Notes: a model not told the origin generated them from the letters alone. A DNA stretch of 64,000 bases from Comamonas flocculans (GCF_007954405.1 NZ_CP042344.1:1798001-1862000); one strand, 5' to 3'. Counted from the stretch's first letter, positions 1 through 8,922 are shown. A program made the numbers and translations.

Positions 1-455
1 CGCTGCCGCTCGAACACCCGTGGGTGAGCGGACGCATCAACGCCAGCTACGAAGGCCTGGGGCGCTTGTACGTGGGTTTGCTCGCCCGTCTTGGCGTGGC
101 GGCGCGCGCGCTGGCGCCCGAGCAGGTGGCCCAGGCCGACGCGCTGCTCGGCCCCAAGCTGCCCTGGGCCTGCTTTGGCTCGCTCGCCTCCTGGGAAGTG
201 GTGGATGCGGGCGGCGGGCGCAAGCTCGTCGGTCTGGCGCAGCGGCGCCAGCGCAGCGGCGTGCTGCTGGTGGCGGGCACGCTGGTGGCGCCGCCCGACT
301 GGGCGCTGCTGTGCACCGCGATGGGCCACGCACCGGACGAAGAGGCCATGCGCCGGCGCACCGTCGCGTGCAGCCAGCTCGCGCCGGGTTTTGTCGCTGC
401 ACCGCGCTACGCCGCGCTGCTGCGCGAGGCGCTGGCGGAGGCCCTCGCGGTCTGA
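1..455 (+). CDS. Lipoate/biotin protein ligase-like protein (3' fragment)
   Basis: The gene enters from the left edge: the frame is open from base 3 with no start codon in the window, so only about the last 150 residues are seen. The stretch KLVGLAQRRQRSGVLLVAG matches the lysine-bearing core of the LplA/biotin-lipoate ligase fold, where the Lys contacts the acyl-adenylate. An upstream segment, PWVSGRINASYEGLGRLYVG, fits the same family. Such enzymes attach lipoyl groups to the E2 subunits of 2-oxoacid dehydrogenases. The N-terminal nucleotide-binding part lies outside, so the exact substrate (lipoate, octanoate or biotin) cannot be decided. An ABC-type binding-protein gene follows 86 bp downstream on the same strand. 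Confidence 0.75.
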   Translation, partial: LPLEHPWVSGRINASYEGLGRLYVGLLARLGVAARALAPEQVAQADALLGPKLPWACFGSLASWEVVDAGGGRKLVGLAQRRQRSGVLLVAGTLVAPPDWALLCTAMGHAPDEEAMRRRTVACSQLAPGFVAAPRYAALLREALAEALAV

Positions 456-541
456 CGCGCGGCTCTCTCAGGGCGAAAACCGATTGCCTGCGCGCCCACG
501 CGCTGCCATGATCGGTTTTTTCAACCCGGAGGAAACACGAT

Positions 542-1732
542 ATGAAAACACCATGGTTGGTCGCCGCGCTGGTCTTCGGCGCCTGTCAGATCGCCCACGC
601 CCAGGGCACGCTCAAGATCGGGGTGCTGAACGATCAGTCGGGCATTTACGCCGACTTTGGCGGCAAGACTTCGGTCACCGCAGCCAAGATGGCGGTGGAG
701 GACTTTGGCGGCGAGGTGCTGGGCCGCAAGATCGAGGTGATCGATGCCGACCACACCAACAAGCCCGACGTCGCGGCCTCGGTCGCGCGCAAGTGGTTCG
801 ACACCGAGGGCGTGGAGATGATCACCGACCTGACCAACTCGGCGGTGGCGCTGGCGGTGCAGAACCTGGCCAAGGACAAGGGCAAGATCACCATTGCGAC
901 CGGGCCGTTTTCGTCCGCGCTGACCAATGAATCGTGCTCGCCCACAGGCTTTCACTGGACCTTTGACACCTACGCGGCGCCGCGCGGCGTGGCCACCGGC
1001 ATGATCGACGACGGCGCCAAGAACTGGTTCATCCTGGCCACCGACTACGCCTTTGGCCACGCGATGCAGCAGGACCTGACCGACACCATCAACAAGAAGG
1101 GCGCCAAGGTGGTGGGTGCCGCGCGCGCGCCGCTGGGCACCTCCGACTTTGCCTCCTTTCTGCTGCAGGCCCAATCCTCCAAGGCCGATGTGATTGCGCT
1201 GGCCAACGCCGGCACCGACATGACCAACGCCATCAAGCAGGCCGGCGAGTTCGGCATCATGGCGGGCGGCCAGCGGCTCGCGGCCCTGGCCATGGTGATC
1301 AGCGACGTGCACTCGTTGGGCCTCAAGACCGCCCACGGCCTGGTGGCCGCAACCCCTTACTACTGGGACCGCGATGACGCAAGCCGTGCCTTCGGCAAGC
1401 GCTTCATGGAGAAGACCGGACGCATGCCCGGCATGGTGCAGGCTGGCACCTACTCTGGCGTGCTGCACTACCTCAAGGCGGTGAAGGCCGCGGGCAGCAC
1501 CGACGGCGCCAAGGTGGCCGACAAGATGCGCGAGATGCCGGTCAAGGACTTCTTTGCCGACGGCGCCACCGTGCGCAAGGACGGTCGCGTCGAGCAGGAG
1601 ATGTACCTGGTGCAGGTCAAGAAACCCGAAGAGTCCAAGCAGCCCTGGGACTACTACAAGGTCGTCTCCACGCTGCCCGCAAGCCTGGTGACGCGCCCGT
1701 TGTCCGAGAGCAAGTGCCCGCTGGTCAAGTAA
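542..1732 (+). CDS. Branched-chain amino-acid-type ABC transporter substrate-binding protein
   Basis: This 396-residue protein has a clear Sec signal peptide (residues 1-21, ending AHA before QG). The mature part starts TLKIGVLNDQSGIYADFGG, typical of the Peripla_BP_6/LivK family of type I periplasmic binding proteins. Length is normal for the family. A strong ribosome site, GGAGGAAA, lies 7 bp upstream of the ATG. Family members bind leucine, urea, short amides or aromatic acids and hand them to a Liv-type ABC transporter. No permease or ATPase gene is adjacent, so it is an orphan binding protein whose ligand cannot be read from the sequence. Confidence 0.9.
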   Translation: MKTPWLVAALVFGACQIAHAQGTLKIGVLNDQSGIYADFGGKTSVTAAKMAVEDFGGEVLGRKIEVIDADHTNKPDVAASVARKWFDTEGVEMITDLTNSAVALAVQNLAKDKGKITIATGPFSSALTNESCSPTGFHWTFDTYAAPRGVATGMIDDGAKNWFILATDYAFGHAMQQDLTDTINKKGAKVVGAARAPLGTSDFASFLLQAQSSKADVIALANAGTDMTNAIKQAGEFGIMAGGQRLAALAMVISDVHSLGLKTAHGLVAATPYYWDRDDASRAFGKRFMEKTGRMPGMVQAGTYSGVLHYLKAVKAAGSTDGAKVADKMREMPVKDFFADGATVRKDGRVEQEMYLVQVKKPEESKQPWDYYKVVSTLPASLVTRPLSESKCPLVK

Positions 1733-1771
1733 GAGCGCAGGCCGCCGTGGCGCGCGGGCGCCGCGGCGCGC

Positions 1772-2161
1772 TCAGGGCGCTGCCTGAGCGCCCAGCGCAC
1801 CCCACAGCGCCATCAGCAGCAGCACCACCGTGGGCAGCAGCGTGAGGATGAAGCCCGGCGCGCGGCTCGCGGGGTTCCTCACGTACTGCTGGCGGTAGAG
1901 CAGGCGCCCCGCCAGCCAGACCGCGCCGATGCCGGCCACCAGCGCGGGCGGGAAGTACCGCCCCGCCAGCAGCAGCGCCGGCAGGAAGGCGACGATCTGC
2001 TCCAGCGTGTTCTGCTGCACGCGAAACGCGCGGTTGAAGGCCTCGTCACCGCTGGTGCTCGGCGCCATCACGCGGCCGCGCATGCGGGCGCGCCCGACCA
2101 GCGCACTGAAGGCGACGTACTCAGCCACGGCCAGCAGGGCCACGGTGTGGATCGCGTTCAT
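1772..2161 (-). CDS. MAPEG family membrane protein
   Basis: The product is a 129-residue integral membrane protein with about four hydrophobic segments. The segment FNRAFRVQQNTLEQIVAFLP is the MAPEG family signature (membrane-associated proteins in eicosanoid and glutathione metabolism). Residues downstream (AGRLLYRQQYV) fit the conserved helix 4 region. Bacterial members are mostly uncharacterised, and some have glutathione transferase activity. I chose the ATG at 2161 because AAGGAG sits 5 bp upstream; a TTG five codons earlier overlaps that ribosome site. A copy of the short repeat family (2178-2220) fills the upstream gap. Confidence 0.85.
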   Translation of the reverse strand: MNAIHTVALLAVAEYVAFSALVGRARMRGRVMAPSTSGDEAFNRAFRVQQNTLEQIVAFLPALLLAGRYFPPALVAGIGAVWLAGRLLYRQQYVRNPASRAPGFILTLLPTVVLLLMALWGALGAQAAP

Positions 2162-2177
2162 GCCTGCTCCTTTCAAG

Positions 2178-2222
2178 TAAAAAGTCGATCAAACGCCCGT
2201 CCATCAAGCGCGGACAGCTACT
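2178..2222. repeat. Short interspersed repeat, copy B
   Basis: This copy shares CGTCCATCAAGCGC and CAGCTA with copy A at 25771-25826, plus AT-rich flanks. It fills the gap between the kinase-like gene and the MAPEG gene. The TAG stop codon of the kinase-like gene (2218-2220) lies inside it. Confidence 0.7.
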
Positions 2223-3018
2223 TGTATTGTAGTGAAACCGCCTGTTCATAGGCCGCGCGCAGCTGCCAGGCCGCATGGCCCCAGCGGGCGTCCGGGGGCA
2301 GGTAGCGCAGCCAGCTCAGGCGCGTGAGCTGCGCCTGCAGCGCCTGGCGAAAGCCCGGCGCGCGCGCCGGCCCATCGAGCCAGGCCTGCCACAGCGGGCG
2401 CGCCGCCTCGCGCGCGCCGCCGGCGTGCAGCAGCATGGCGCTGGCGTAGAGGTAGCTGAGCGCGTCGCGCACCTGGCACAGCGGTGCCGGCAGCAGCGCG
2501 GCCGGGTCGGGCGGCAAATAGACCAGGGTGAGCGCACCCTCAGGGCCGCGCACCATGTGTTGCGGGAGGGCGCTGCCCAGGCTGAGCCCGTGGGCATGCA
2601 CGCCGTCGATCAGCGCCAGGCCCTGCTGCCACAGCGTGAGCAGCGCCTCGGCGTGCGGCGCCTGCGCGAGCTCCTGCGCCAGCGAGGTGGTGCCCGCATC
2701 GCCCAGCAGCAGGCCGTCGCCCTGCTGCGCCAGCACCTGGGCCACGGGCAGCCCTTGCCCGGCAAACTCGCGCAGGCGCGCCGCCTGGGCGGCGGCGCAG
2801 GCCGCAGCGCCGGCCATGGGCAGGGGACGCAGCGCGGGCACGCGCGACAGGCGCGCCGCCAGCGCCCACAGCCGGCGCTGCAGCGGGTGCGCGCCGGGGC
2901 GGGCGCGGCGCAGCCAGACGGTGCACTCCTCGCCCAGCCGGTAGCGCGCCAGCGGCAGCTGCTGTGCAGGCAGCTGGCGGGCGAGGAAGGCGGCGGGATC
3001 GGTGGCGACCGGGGTCAT
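2218..3018 (-). CDS. Uncharacterised kinase-like (BUD32/RIO-like, degenerate) protein
   Basis: This encodes 266 residues starting MTPVATDPAAFLARQ. The opening LARYRLGEECTVWLRRA resembles the N-lobe start of small lipopolysaccharide/BUD32-type kinase-fold proteins found in Burkholderiales. HAHGLSLGSALPQHMV near residue 170 sits where a catalytic HGD(x)nN loop would be. The aspartate and asparagine of a working kinase are not visible there, so it may be a pseudokinase or a different fold. Longer in-frame reading upstream of 3018 has low-complexity composition and was excluded. Its stop codon lies inside repeat copy B. The function is unknown. Confidence 0.55.
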   Translation of the reverse strand: MTPVATDPAAFLARQLPAQQLPLARYRLGEECTVWLRRARPGAHPLQRRLWALAARLSRVPALRPLPMAGAAACAAAQAARLREFAGQGLPVAQVLAQQGDGLLLGDAGTTSLAQELAQAPHAEALLTLWQQGLALIDGVHAHGLSLGSALPQHMVRGPEGALTLVYLPPDPAALLPAPLCQVRDALSYLYASAMLLHAGGAREAARPLWQAWLDGPARAPGFRQALQAQLTRLSWLRYLPPDARWGHAAWQLRAAYEQAVSLQYK

Positions 3019-3209
3019 GTTCGCAGGCGATGGTAGTGCAGCGCCGCCCGGCCGGCTGGCGCCGCCCGCGGCCACCGCAAGGGCGCCGGGGTCTTGCGCG
3101 CGCCGGCGCTCTCCCGGGGCTTCGCCTTCAAGCGGATGGCTGCGTGGGCCTGCGCTGCAGCGCGCTCTGCGGCTTCGCGCCTTGTCGCGCGCGCGCAGGC
3201 AAAACCGTG

Positions 3210-3731
3210 TCAGGCCAGATGGTGCGCCAGTTGCGCCAGCGCGTGGCGCACCGTGGCCGCGCGCACGGCGGCGCGGTCGCCGGCAAAGTGCCGCACCTGG
3301 CTGTGGGTGCGCCCGTCCACGCACCAGGCGAACCAGACCGTGCCCACGGGCTTGTCGGCGCTGCCGCCCCCGGGCCCGGCCACGCCGGTCACCGCCAGGC
3401 TGACCTGCGCGTGGGCGTGGCGCAGCGCGCCCTCGGCCATGGCGCGGGCCACGGGTTCGCTGACGGCACCTTCGGCCTCGATCAGCGCGGCGTTCACGCC
3501 CAGCATCTCGCTCTTGGCGGCGTTGGAGTAGCTGACGAAGCCGCGCTCGAACCAGCGGCTCGAGCCGGCCAGCGCGGTGCAGGCCGCGGCGATCCAGCCG
3601 GCGGTGCAGCTTTCCGCCGTGGCCAGCATCTGAGCGCGCGCCGGCAAGGCTTGGGAAATATGCAACAAAAATGGCTCCAGCCCTTGTGTGTCCAGCGCTG
3701 GCAGCTCCAGTTTTGAGAGTGACATGGCCAT
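3210..3731 (-). CDS. pncC: CinA C-terminal domain protein, nicotinamide-nucleotide amidohydrolase (PncC)
   Basis: The 173-residue product matches the stand-alone CinA C-terminal domain: ATAESCTAGWIAAACTALAG near the start, then VSYSNAAKSEMLGV, then AVTGVAGPGGGSADKPVGTV. Family members deamidate nicotinamide mononucleotide to nicotinate mononucleotide in NAD recycling. The ATG overlaps the pgpA stop (TAATG), indicating translational coupling; a second ATG lies two codons downstream. Residues 6-25 are encoded by a copy of the short interspersed repeat, giving an unusual N-terminal extension before the conserved core. The catalytic core looks complete, so activity is expected. Confidence 0.9.
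   Translation of the reverse strand: MAMSLSKLELPALDTQGLEPFLLHISQALPARAQMLATAESCTAGWIAAACTALAGSSRWFERGFVSYSNAAKSEMLGVNAALIEAEGAVSEPVARAMAEGALRHAHAQVSLAVTGVAGPGGGSADKPVGTVWFAWCVDGRTHSQVRHFAGDRAAVRAATVRHALAQLAHHLA
3657..3716. repeat. Short interspersed repeat, copy E, inside the pncC coding sequence
   Basis: Read on the minus strand this aligns with copies A and B through GAGCT, GCGCT, ACAAG and the AT-rich end. It is in frame and encodes residues 6-25 of the CinA/PncC protein, ahead of the conserved core. It is more diverged than copies A and B. Confidence 0.55.
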
Positions 3732-4252
3732 TAACCCGCGAAATGGCGCCACAGCGCGATCACCACCACGGTGCACAGCGCCGCGACCAGGTCGTCGAAC
3801 AAGATGCCCCAGCCGCCGCGCCAGCCCAGGCCCTTGAAGGCCCGGTCGGCCCAGGCGACGGGGCCGGGCTTGAGCGCATCGAAAAAGCGAAACAGTGCGA
3901 ACGCGATGCCCTGGCCCCACAGGCCCGTGGGCATGATGAGCAGCAGGATGAGCCAGATGGCCACGATCTCGTCCCACACCACCGCGCCCGGGTCGGCCAC
4001 GCCCAGGTGGCGCGCGGTGAGCGTGCAGGCCCACCAGCCCAGCGGCAGCGCCGCCAGCGTGGCCAGGCCCAGCTGCAGCGGCGTGAGCCACTGCTGCGCC
4101 ACCACGAAGGCGAGCCAGCCCCAGAGCGTGCCCACCGTGCCCGGCGCGACGGGCGAGAGGCCGCTGCCGAAACCCAGCGCCAGCAGGTGCGCCGGGTGGG
4201 CGAGCATGAAGCGCACGTCGGGGCGCGCCATTGCGGGGCCGGCCTGCACCAT
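3731..4252 (-). CDS. pgpA: Phosphatidylglycerophosphatase A
   Basis: The 173-residue integral membrane protein carries the PgpA signature GFGSGLSPVAPGTVGTLWG and later WDEIVAIW and RFFDALKPGPVAWADR. The acidic residues of these motifs form the Mg-dependent phosphatase site. It removes the phosphate from phosphatidylglycerophosphate to make phosphatidylglycerol at the inner membrane. Length is typical. It begins 3 bp after the MuiA stop and overlaps pncC by one base. In related genomes pgpA often follows thiL directly; here thiL lies about 7.5 kb away, with MuiA, a lipoprotein, a peptidase and an AraC gene between. Confidence 0.95.
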   Translation of the reverse strand: MVQAGPAMARPDVRFMLAHPAHLLALGFGSGLSPVAPGTVGTLWGWLAFVVAQQWLTPLQLGLATLAALPLGWWACTLTARHLGVADPGAVVWDEIVAIWLILLLIMPTGLWGQGIAFALFRFFDALKPGPVAWADRAFKGLGWRGGWGILFDDLVAALCTVVVIALWRHFAG

Positions 4253-4255
4253 GGC

Positions 4256-5863
4256 TCAGTGGCCCTCGCGCACGCGCACGTCCTTGTCGTGGCCGATCAC
4301 GTGGCGCGCGCTGAAGACGGCGCTGGCGCCCGCGTCGAGTTCCTGCTGCCAGGCGACGCCGCCCTTGCCGCCCCAGTTGTCGTCCTGCGGCTTGGGCTCG
4401 TAGCGCGACTGCACCGTGATGGCCTCGTTGCGCGAGACGGGGGCGCTGTCGAGCACCTGCAGCGTGATCGCCTGGCGGTGGCGGTTTTCCACGCGGTAGC
4501 TGCGCTCCACGCTGCGTTCGCTGCGGGCACCGGTGAAGCCCGCGCTCTGGGTAAATTCCTTGACCGGCTCGCTGCTCACCAGCACGCTCTCGTCGCGCCC
4601 GAAGGCCAGTCCCAGGCGGGCGAAGTCGCTGGCCATGGGATCGAAGCGGCCCTGGCCGACGCTGGCGCCGTCGCGTTGCAGCGCGATCGGCCCCGCCGGC
4701 CAGTTGCCCTGCAGCGGCCCGAGCAAGGCGACGAGCCAGGCGTGCGCATCCAGCGCCGGCGTGGTGCGCGTGAGCAGCGTGGCCGCGAGCTGCTGCGCGC
4801 CCAGCGACAGGGTCACGCGCTCGCCGCCCGAGGGCACGCTCACGCGCTGGGGCAGCACGAACTGCGTGGCGTAGGTGCCCTGCCGGGTACTTGCCTCAAA
4901 GCTCGGCAGCGGCTCGGCATCGGGCTCGGCGGCGAGCGCCGGTGCCGGCGGCGCCGGCGCGGCCATCATCGCCACGCCCTCGCTGCGCGCCATCTTGGGC
5001 ACGGGGGGCGGCTCCTTGGGCTGCACGTCCAGCGTCCAGGGGCGGGGCAGCGGCCCCTGCGTGGCCGCCAGCGGCTGGCCGGTGGAGAGCGTGAGCTGCA
5101 CGCCGCTCCAGTCCTCGCCGGTGGTCTGCGCCACCAGGGCCAGGCGCTCGAGCTGCACCTGGCGGCTGTCGCTGTCCAGGCTGGCGCGGTAGCTCGGCGA
5201 CCAGCTCGGGCCGCGCACCTGGTAGCTCAGGCGCAGCTCGCCGCCGCTGCGCGTGGCCAGGCTCACGCGCACCACCGCCACCTTGGCCGCCTGGGCGCTG
5301 CCCTGTTCGGCCTGCAGGCGCTTGAGCGCCAGCTCGCGCTCCTGCAGCGCGCGCCGCGCGCGGTGCAGCTCGGTCAGGGTGTCGAGCGAAGAGCGGCGCA
5401 GCGCCTGCAGCGTGGCGGCGATCTGCGCCGGGGCCAGGCTGTCGCGCGTGTGCACCGGCGGCGTGCCGGCCTGGGTGTTGAGCCAGGTCTGGGCCAGTTC
5501 CAGAGCGTCGGTCTCGGCGCGCGCGCGCGCCAGTTCGTCCTCGGCCGCGCGGATGCGTTCGTCCAGCGCGCCGGCGCAGCCGCTGGCGACGGCACGCTCC
5601 ATCGTCTGCACGTTGACGTCGCCGATGCGCACCTCGGCCGGGCTGCTCACCTGCAGCGTGCGCGCATCGAGCTGCGCCGGCAGGCAGCCGAAGACCGCTC
5701 GCGTGGCGCCCGCGGGCAGGTGCAGCACGCGCTCCACCGTGGCGCTGCCCGGGTACAGCGTCACCGCGCTGATGCGTGAGGCCGGCGCCGGCGCGCTGGT
5801 CTGGGCGAATGCGGGCGCCGCCAGCAGCGCGCCCGCGAGGGTGAGCAGGGTGTGGTGTTTCAT
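4256..5863 (-). CDS. MuiA family (mucoidy inhibitor-like) secreted protein
   Basis: The 535-residue protein has a signal peptide (MKHHTLLTLAGALLAAPAFA). An N-terminal DUF4140-like part contains VTLYPGSATVERVLHLPAGA. A central helical, likely coiled-coil segment lies near residues 95-190. A C-terminal DUF4139-like beta domain contains SWSPSYRASLDSDS. This layout defines the MuiA family, named after a mucoidy inhibitor; the biochemical role is not established. A low-complexity Ala/Pro-rich linker lies mid-protein. It precedes pgpA by 3 bp on the same strand, so it could drive pgpA-pncC expression. It diverges from the large lipoprotein gene across a 179-bp gap in which I see no strong promoter match. 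Confidence 0.88.
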   Translation of the reverse strand: MKHHTLLTLAGALLAAPAFAQTSAPAPASRISAVTLYPGSATVERVLHLPAGATRAVFGCLPAQLDARTLQVSSPAEVRIGDVNVQTMERAVASGCAGALDERIRAAEDELARARAETDALELAQTWLNTQAGTPPVHTRDSLAPAQIAATLQALRRSSLDTLTELHRARRALQERELALKRLQAEQGSAQAAKVAVVRVSLATRSGGELRLSYQVRGPSWSPSYRASLDSDSRQVQLERLALVAQTTGEDWSGVQLTLSTGQPLAATQGPLPRPWTLDVQPKEPPPVPKMARSEGVAMMAAPAPPAPALAAEPDAEPLPSFEASTRQGTYATQFVLPQRVSVPSGGERVTLSLGAQQLAATLLTRTTPALDAHAWLVALLGPLQGNWPAGPIALQRDGASVGQGRFDPMASDFARLGLAFGRDESVLVSSEPVKEFTQSAGFTGARSERSVERSYRVENRHRQAITLQVLDSAPVSRNEAITVQSRYEPKPQDDNWGGKGGVAWQQELDAGASAVFSARHVIGHDKDVRVREGH

Positions 5864-6042
5864 GGCCGCGAGTGTGCACCAGAGGCCGTTGGCCGGGGAA
5901 AAGCGATGAAAGACCAGAGCGGGACGCGGGGCCGAGACCTGGGACGCCTGGACATGAAAACGCCGTCCGGTCGCCGGGGCGCAGGCCTAGACTGAATCGG
6001 TATTGCGCGATGCGCGTGGGAAACACCGGAGGAGAGAGAGCC

Positions 6043-8922
6043 ATGAAGCCCCTGACATGGATGCGCGGGATGACGGTGGCGATGGCGGCCCTGCTGCTCG
6101 CCGCCTGCGGCGGTGGTGACGGACCGAGCACCCCGGCTCCGGCGGGGAACGAGTCCAGCCGCATCTACATGCTGGCCGCTGCGTCGGGGCAACTGCAGCC
6201 CGGCGATTCACCCACGCAGTGGACGCTGGTGCTCGATCAGCCCGAGCCCTCGGCATTCTGGTTCGAGGACCGGCCGCTGCGAGGCAGCGGCGAGCAGGCC
6301 CTGGCGGATTACGTCGGCACGACTTGGGCACGGGTCTATGGCTCGATCGCGCCGCACGCCACGCTGCACTTCCAGAAGTCGGGCGATGCCGATCTGCAGG
6401 CCCTCTACGCGGCCCTGGGGCGCCCCGCCTACGACGCGGCGGCGCGGCAGCTGCGGGTGCCGCTCACCATCCATGCCAATTCGGTGCAGACCGACGGTGG
6501 GGCGCTGAACATCGCCAACCTGTTCCTGCAGGTGCTCAACAACGCCGTGGACGACCAGGGCGCGGCGTTCTACCTGCAGCACGCTGGGCAGGCGTCGCTG
6601 CAGCCCGAAGGGGCTAGCGGCCAATACCGGCTGGTGCTCGATGGGGTCGTCGACACCACCTTGCTGGTTGCCAGCGCCCCGAGCCGCTACAGCGAGGGAC
6701 GCTCCACGGCCGATTTCAGCGCCGCGTGGAATGAGAGCTTTGCAGGCAGCGCGCCCAACACCGCGTACTACGGCAGCACCGGAACGGGGCAGGTGCAGTT
6801 GTACTTCCTCACCCTCGGGGCGCCGCAGTACGACGCCTCCACCCGCACCCTGAGCTACGCCGCCACCGTCCTGGGTGGTGGCGGGCCAGCGCAGGCGCTG
6901 GCCCTGGAGCAGGTGACGCTCAACATCGACTCGGCGCCCTTCGACGCAGGCGCGTCCGTCCAGTGCAAGGACTACAACGGCAAACCCGTGGCGGTGCCCC
7001 CGAAGACCATTACGCTCTACAACAATTCGCCAGGCGTGATCTACCCCGTGCTGACCGTGGGCGCAAAGTCCACCGTGGATCAATGGTTGCAGGGGTGCTT
7101 GCGCACCAGCCAACCCCATGCCGAGAGCCATGTCTACAAACTGTTCGTCAATGAAGGCACGGGCCTTGCGCCCCAGACGTCGGTCACGATCACGCTGCCG
7201 CTGTACAGCGAGCTGGCGGCGCCCGAGCAGGGCCACATCACGTGGTGGAATGGAGGGCGCGTCATCCTGGCCGACGACAGCACGAGGTTGCAACAGGCCT
7301 CCGACCACAAGCTGCAGGCCACGCCACAGGGCGTGTCGTGCCAGGGCCGCGCCACCACTTGCCGCCTGAGCACGTACTCGAACGCGGCGGGGTTGCCCGT
7401 CAACATCTACGCGCAACTGTCCGAATACACCTTCGGCGATTCGGTCGAAGTGTCGGGCCAGGCGCAGCGCTTGCTCAAGCCGGAGAACGTGGGGTACAAC
7501 ATTTCGTACGTCGACCACGTCTACATGCCGGTGGCCATAGGGGTCAAGAACAATCCCTACATCGGCTACAGCGGCTCCGCCCGCTCGCTGGAGAGTTTCA
7601 GAAACACGCTGCATGCGTTCCTGGCCAGCCCGGCCGGGCAGGGCTGGCCGGTGTACAACATGAACCAGTTGCGCCTGCCCGGCGGCTACAACATCTTTGA
7701 AGAGCGCAAAGACGTGCTGGCGCCCAATGCCGATCTGCCGGTGCTGCCGGCTGCGGGCTCTCCCCCCGTGCTGACCGTGCTGGAATGCTTTCAGGGCAAG
7801 TGCACGGATGGGCAAAAGACCACGCTTCGTTTCGGCGCTGCCGTGCAAAACATGCAGAACCTGTGGGGTTCGTGCCTGGACTGGGGCGCCGAGGATATGA
7901 CGCAGTATGTGACGGCCCGCATCGATTGCAGCAAGCCGCAGTTGCGCAACTTGCTCGATAAGATGGGCGCGGTGCAGCGGTTTTTCGCGCAAAACCATGC
8001 CGATTACCTGCAGATGTACCGCCAGGGGAAATGCAGCGGAGCGACGCCAGAGAAACCGGTGTTCAATTTTTGGGACGCCATCAGGCACATCTACGGCTGG
8101 GTGCCGTTCAATGAAGGTTGCGGCGCGGACGCCAATCCCTTGGTGCACACCAAAATCGCGGGATGGGATCACGCAAAAATACAGTTCATGTACATCCATG
8201 ATCTGCAATACAACTACCTGAATCCCGCCTACGCAAATCATCCCGAGTGGCAGTTCAATCCCTATGTCAGGCTGATTCACGAGGATCTGGGCATGAGCGC
8301 CTACAGCTTCTCGGTCGATGACGCCGTGGGCTTCATGTCCGAGCTGGGCGATGGCCTGATCTTTGCGGTCGGCAGCCCCAATGGGCTGGAAAATCAGGAG
8401 CAGTTCAATTATTCCGATGGATTCTCGGTGGCCATCGGCGTCACGGCCCTGCTCGAGCGCAACCCCACCCAGCCCTTGCTCAAACGCTATGGCGTGTGCG
8501 TACTGAACCGATCGGCGAGCGACCCGCAATGCGAGAACATCCATCAGGACGTGATCATGCCGGGCAACAGCCAGATTTCGGGGTTCCGGGTCGGGACCGT
8601 GAAGTCGGGCGCGCACAGCGGATACCCCTTGAAAATCCGCTTTACCGACCTGGACGACAACGTATACACCTTGCGCGTCAACGAACCCTTCGCGACGTGC
8701 CCGGCCGATCTGGACGATTCAAAATGTCCGACGAACAAGGAGCGCATCGTCGATCAGGAAAGCTGCATCGTGATCGACCGCAATGGCAAGGAAGCGTCAA
8801 AATCAAAAGAATGGTGCCGCGGTGCCAATCCGAACCAGAAACGAGAGAAAAAAGAGGCGCAGGTCATCAAGAATTTCCTGAGCTTTCCGGAGCCGGTCGA
8901 TTACTACGGCAAACAACAATGA
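6043..8922 (+). CDS. Large lipoprotein of unknown function with duplicated N-terminal domain
   Basis: The product is 959 residues. I chose the ATG at 6043 because GGAGGAGAG precedes it and the protein then opens with a lipobox (LLLAAC, Cys22). Residues about 32-300 hold two diverged copies of one domain. Each copy has a strand with FxxRPxR or a relic of it, then D(Y/F)xxxW near its middle, then P.YDAxxRxL near its end. The C-terminal two thirds is beta-rich and Cys-containing, with YNISYVDHVYMPVAIG and FSVDDAVGFMSELGDGLIFA. This is weakly reminiscent of thaumatin/GH64-like secreted proteins of fungi and bacteria. No catalytic residues can be assigned. Codon use after about 7.9 kb is visibly more AT-rich than neighbours, suggesting acquisition. 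Confidence 0.7.
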   Translation: MKPLTWMRGMTVAMAALLLAACGGGDGPSTPAPAGNESSRIYMLAAASGQLQPGDSPTQWTLVLDQPEPSAFWFEDRPLRGSGEQALADYVGTTWARVYGSIAPHATLHFQKSGDADLQALYAALGRPAYDAAARQLRVPLTIHANSVQTDGGALNIANLFLQVLNNAVDDQGAAFYLQHAGQASLQPEGASGQYRLVLDGVVDTTLLVASAPSRYSEGRSTADFSAAWNESFAGSAPNTAYYGSTGTGQVQLYFLTLGAPQYDASTRTLSYAATVLGGGGPAQALALEQVTLNIDSAPFDAGASVQCKDYNGKPVAVPPKTITLYNNSPGVIYPVLTVGAKSTVDQWLQGCLRTSQPHAESHVYKLFVNEGTGLAPQTSVTITLPLYSELAAPEQGHITWWNGGRVILADDSTRLQQASDHKLQATPQGVSCQGRATTCRLSTYSNAAGLPVNIYAQLSEYTFGDSVEVSGQAQRLLKPENVGYNISYVDHVYMPVAIGVKNNPYIGYSGSARSLESFRNTLHAFLASPAGQGWPVYNMNQLRLPGGYNIFEERKDVLAPNADLPVLPAAGSPPVLTVLECFQGKCTDGQKTTLRFGAAVQNMQNLWGSCLDWGAEDMTQYVTARIDCSKPQLRNLLDKMGAVQRFFAQNHADYLQMYRQGKCSGATPEKPVFNFWDAIRHIYGWVPFNEGCGADANPLVHTKIAGWDHAKIQFMYIHDLQYNYLNPAYANHPEWQFNPYVRLIHEDLGMSAYSFSVDDAVGFMSELGDGLIFAVGSPNGLENQEQFNYSDGFSVAIGVTALLERNPTQPLLKRYGVCVLNRSASDPQCENIHQDVIMPGNSQISGFRVGTVKSGAHSGYPLKIRFTDLDDNVYTLRVNEPFATCPADLDDSKCPTNKERIVDQESCIVIDRNGKEASKSKEWCRGANPNQKREKKEAQVIKNFLSFPEPVDYYGKQQ

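Noticed and set aside
3671..5779. Plus-strand frame of about 700 codons opposite pgpA and MuiA
   Set aside because: It is a high-GC shadow frame; pgpA and MuiA are well supported on the other strand.
6208..8616. Long minus-strand frame opposite the large lipoprotein
   Set aside because: The plus strand has a ribosome site, lipobox and ordered domain repeats; the antisense frame has none of these.
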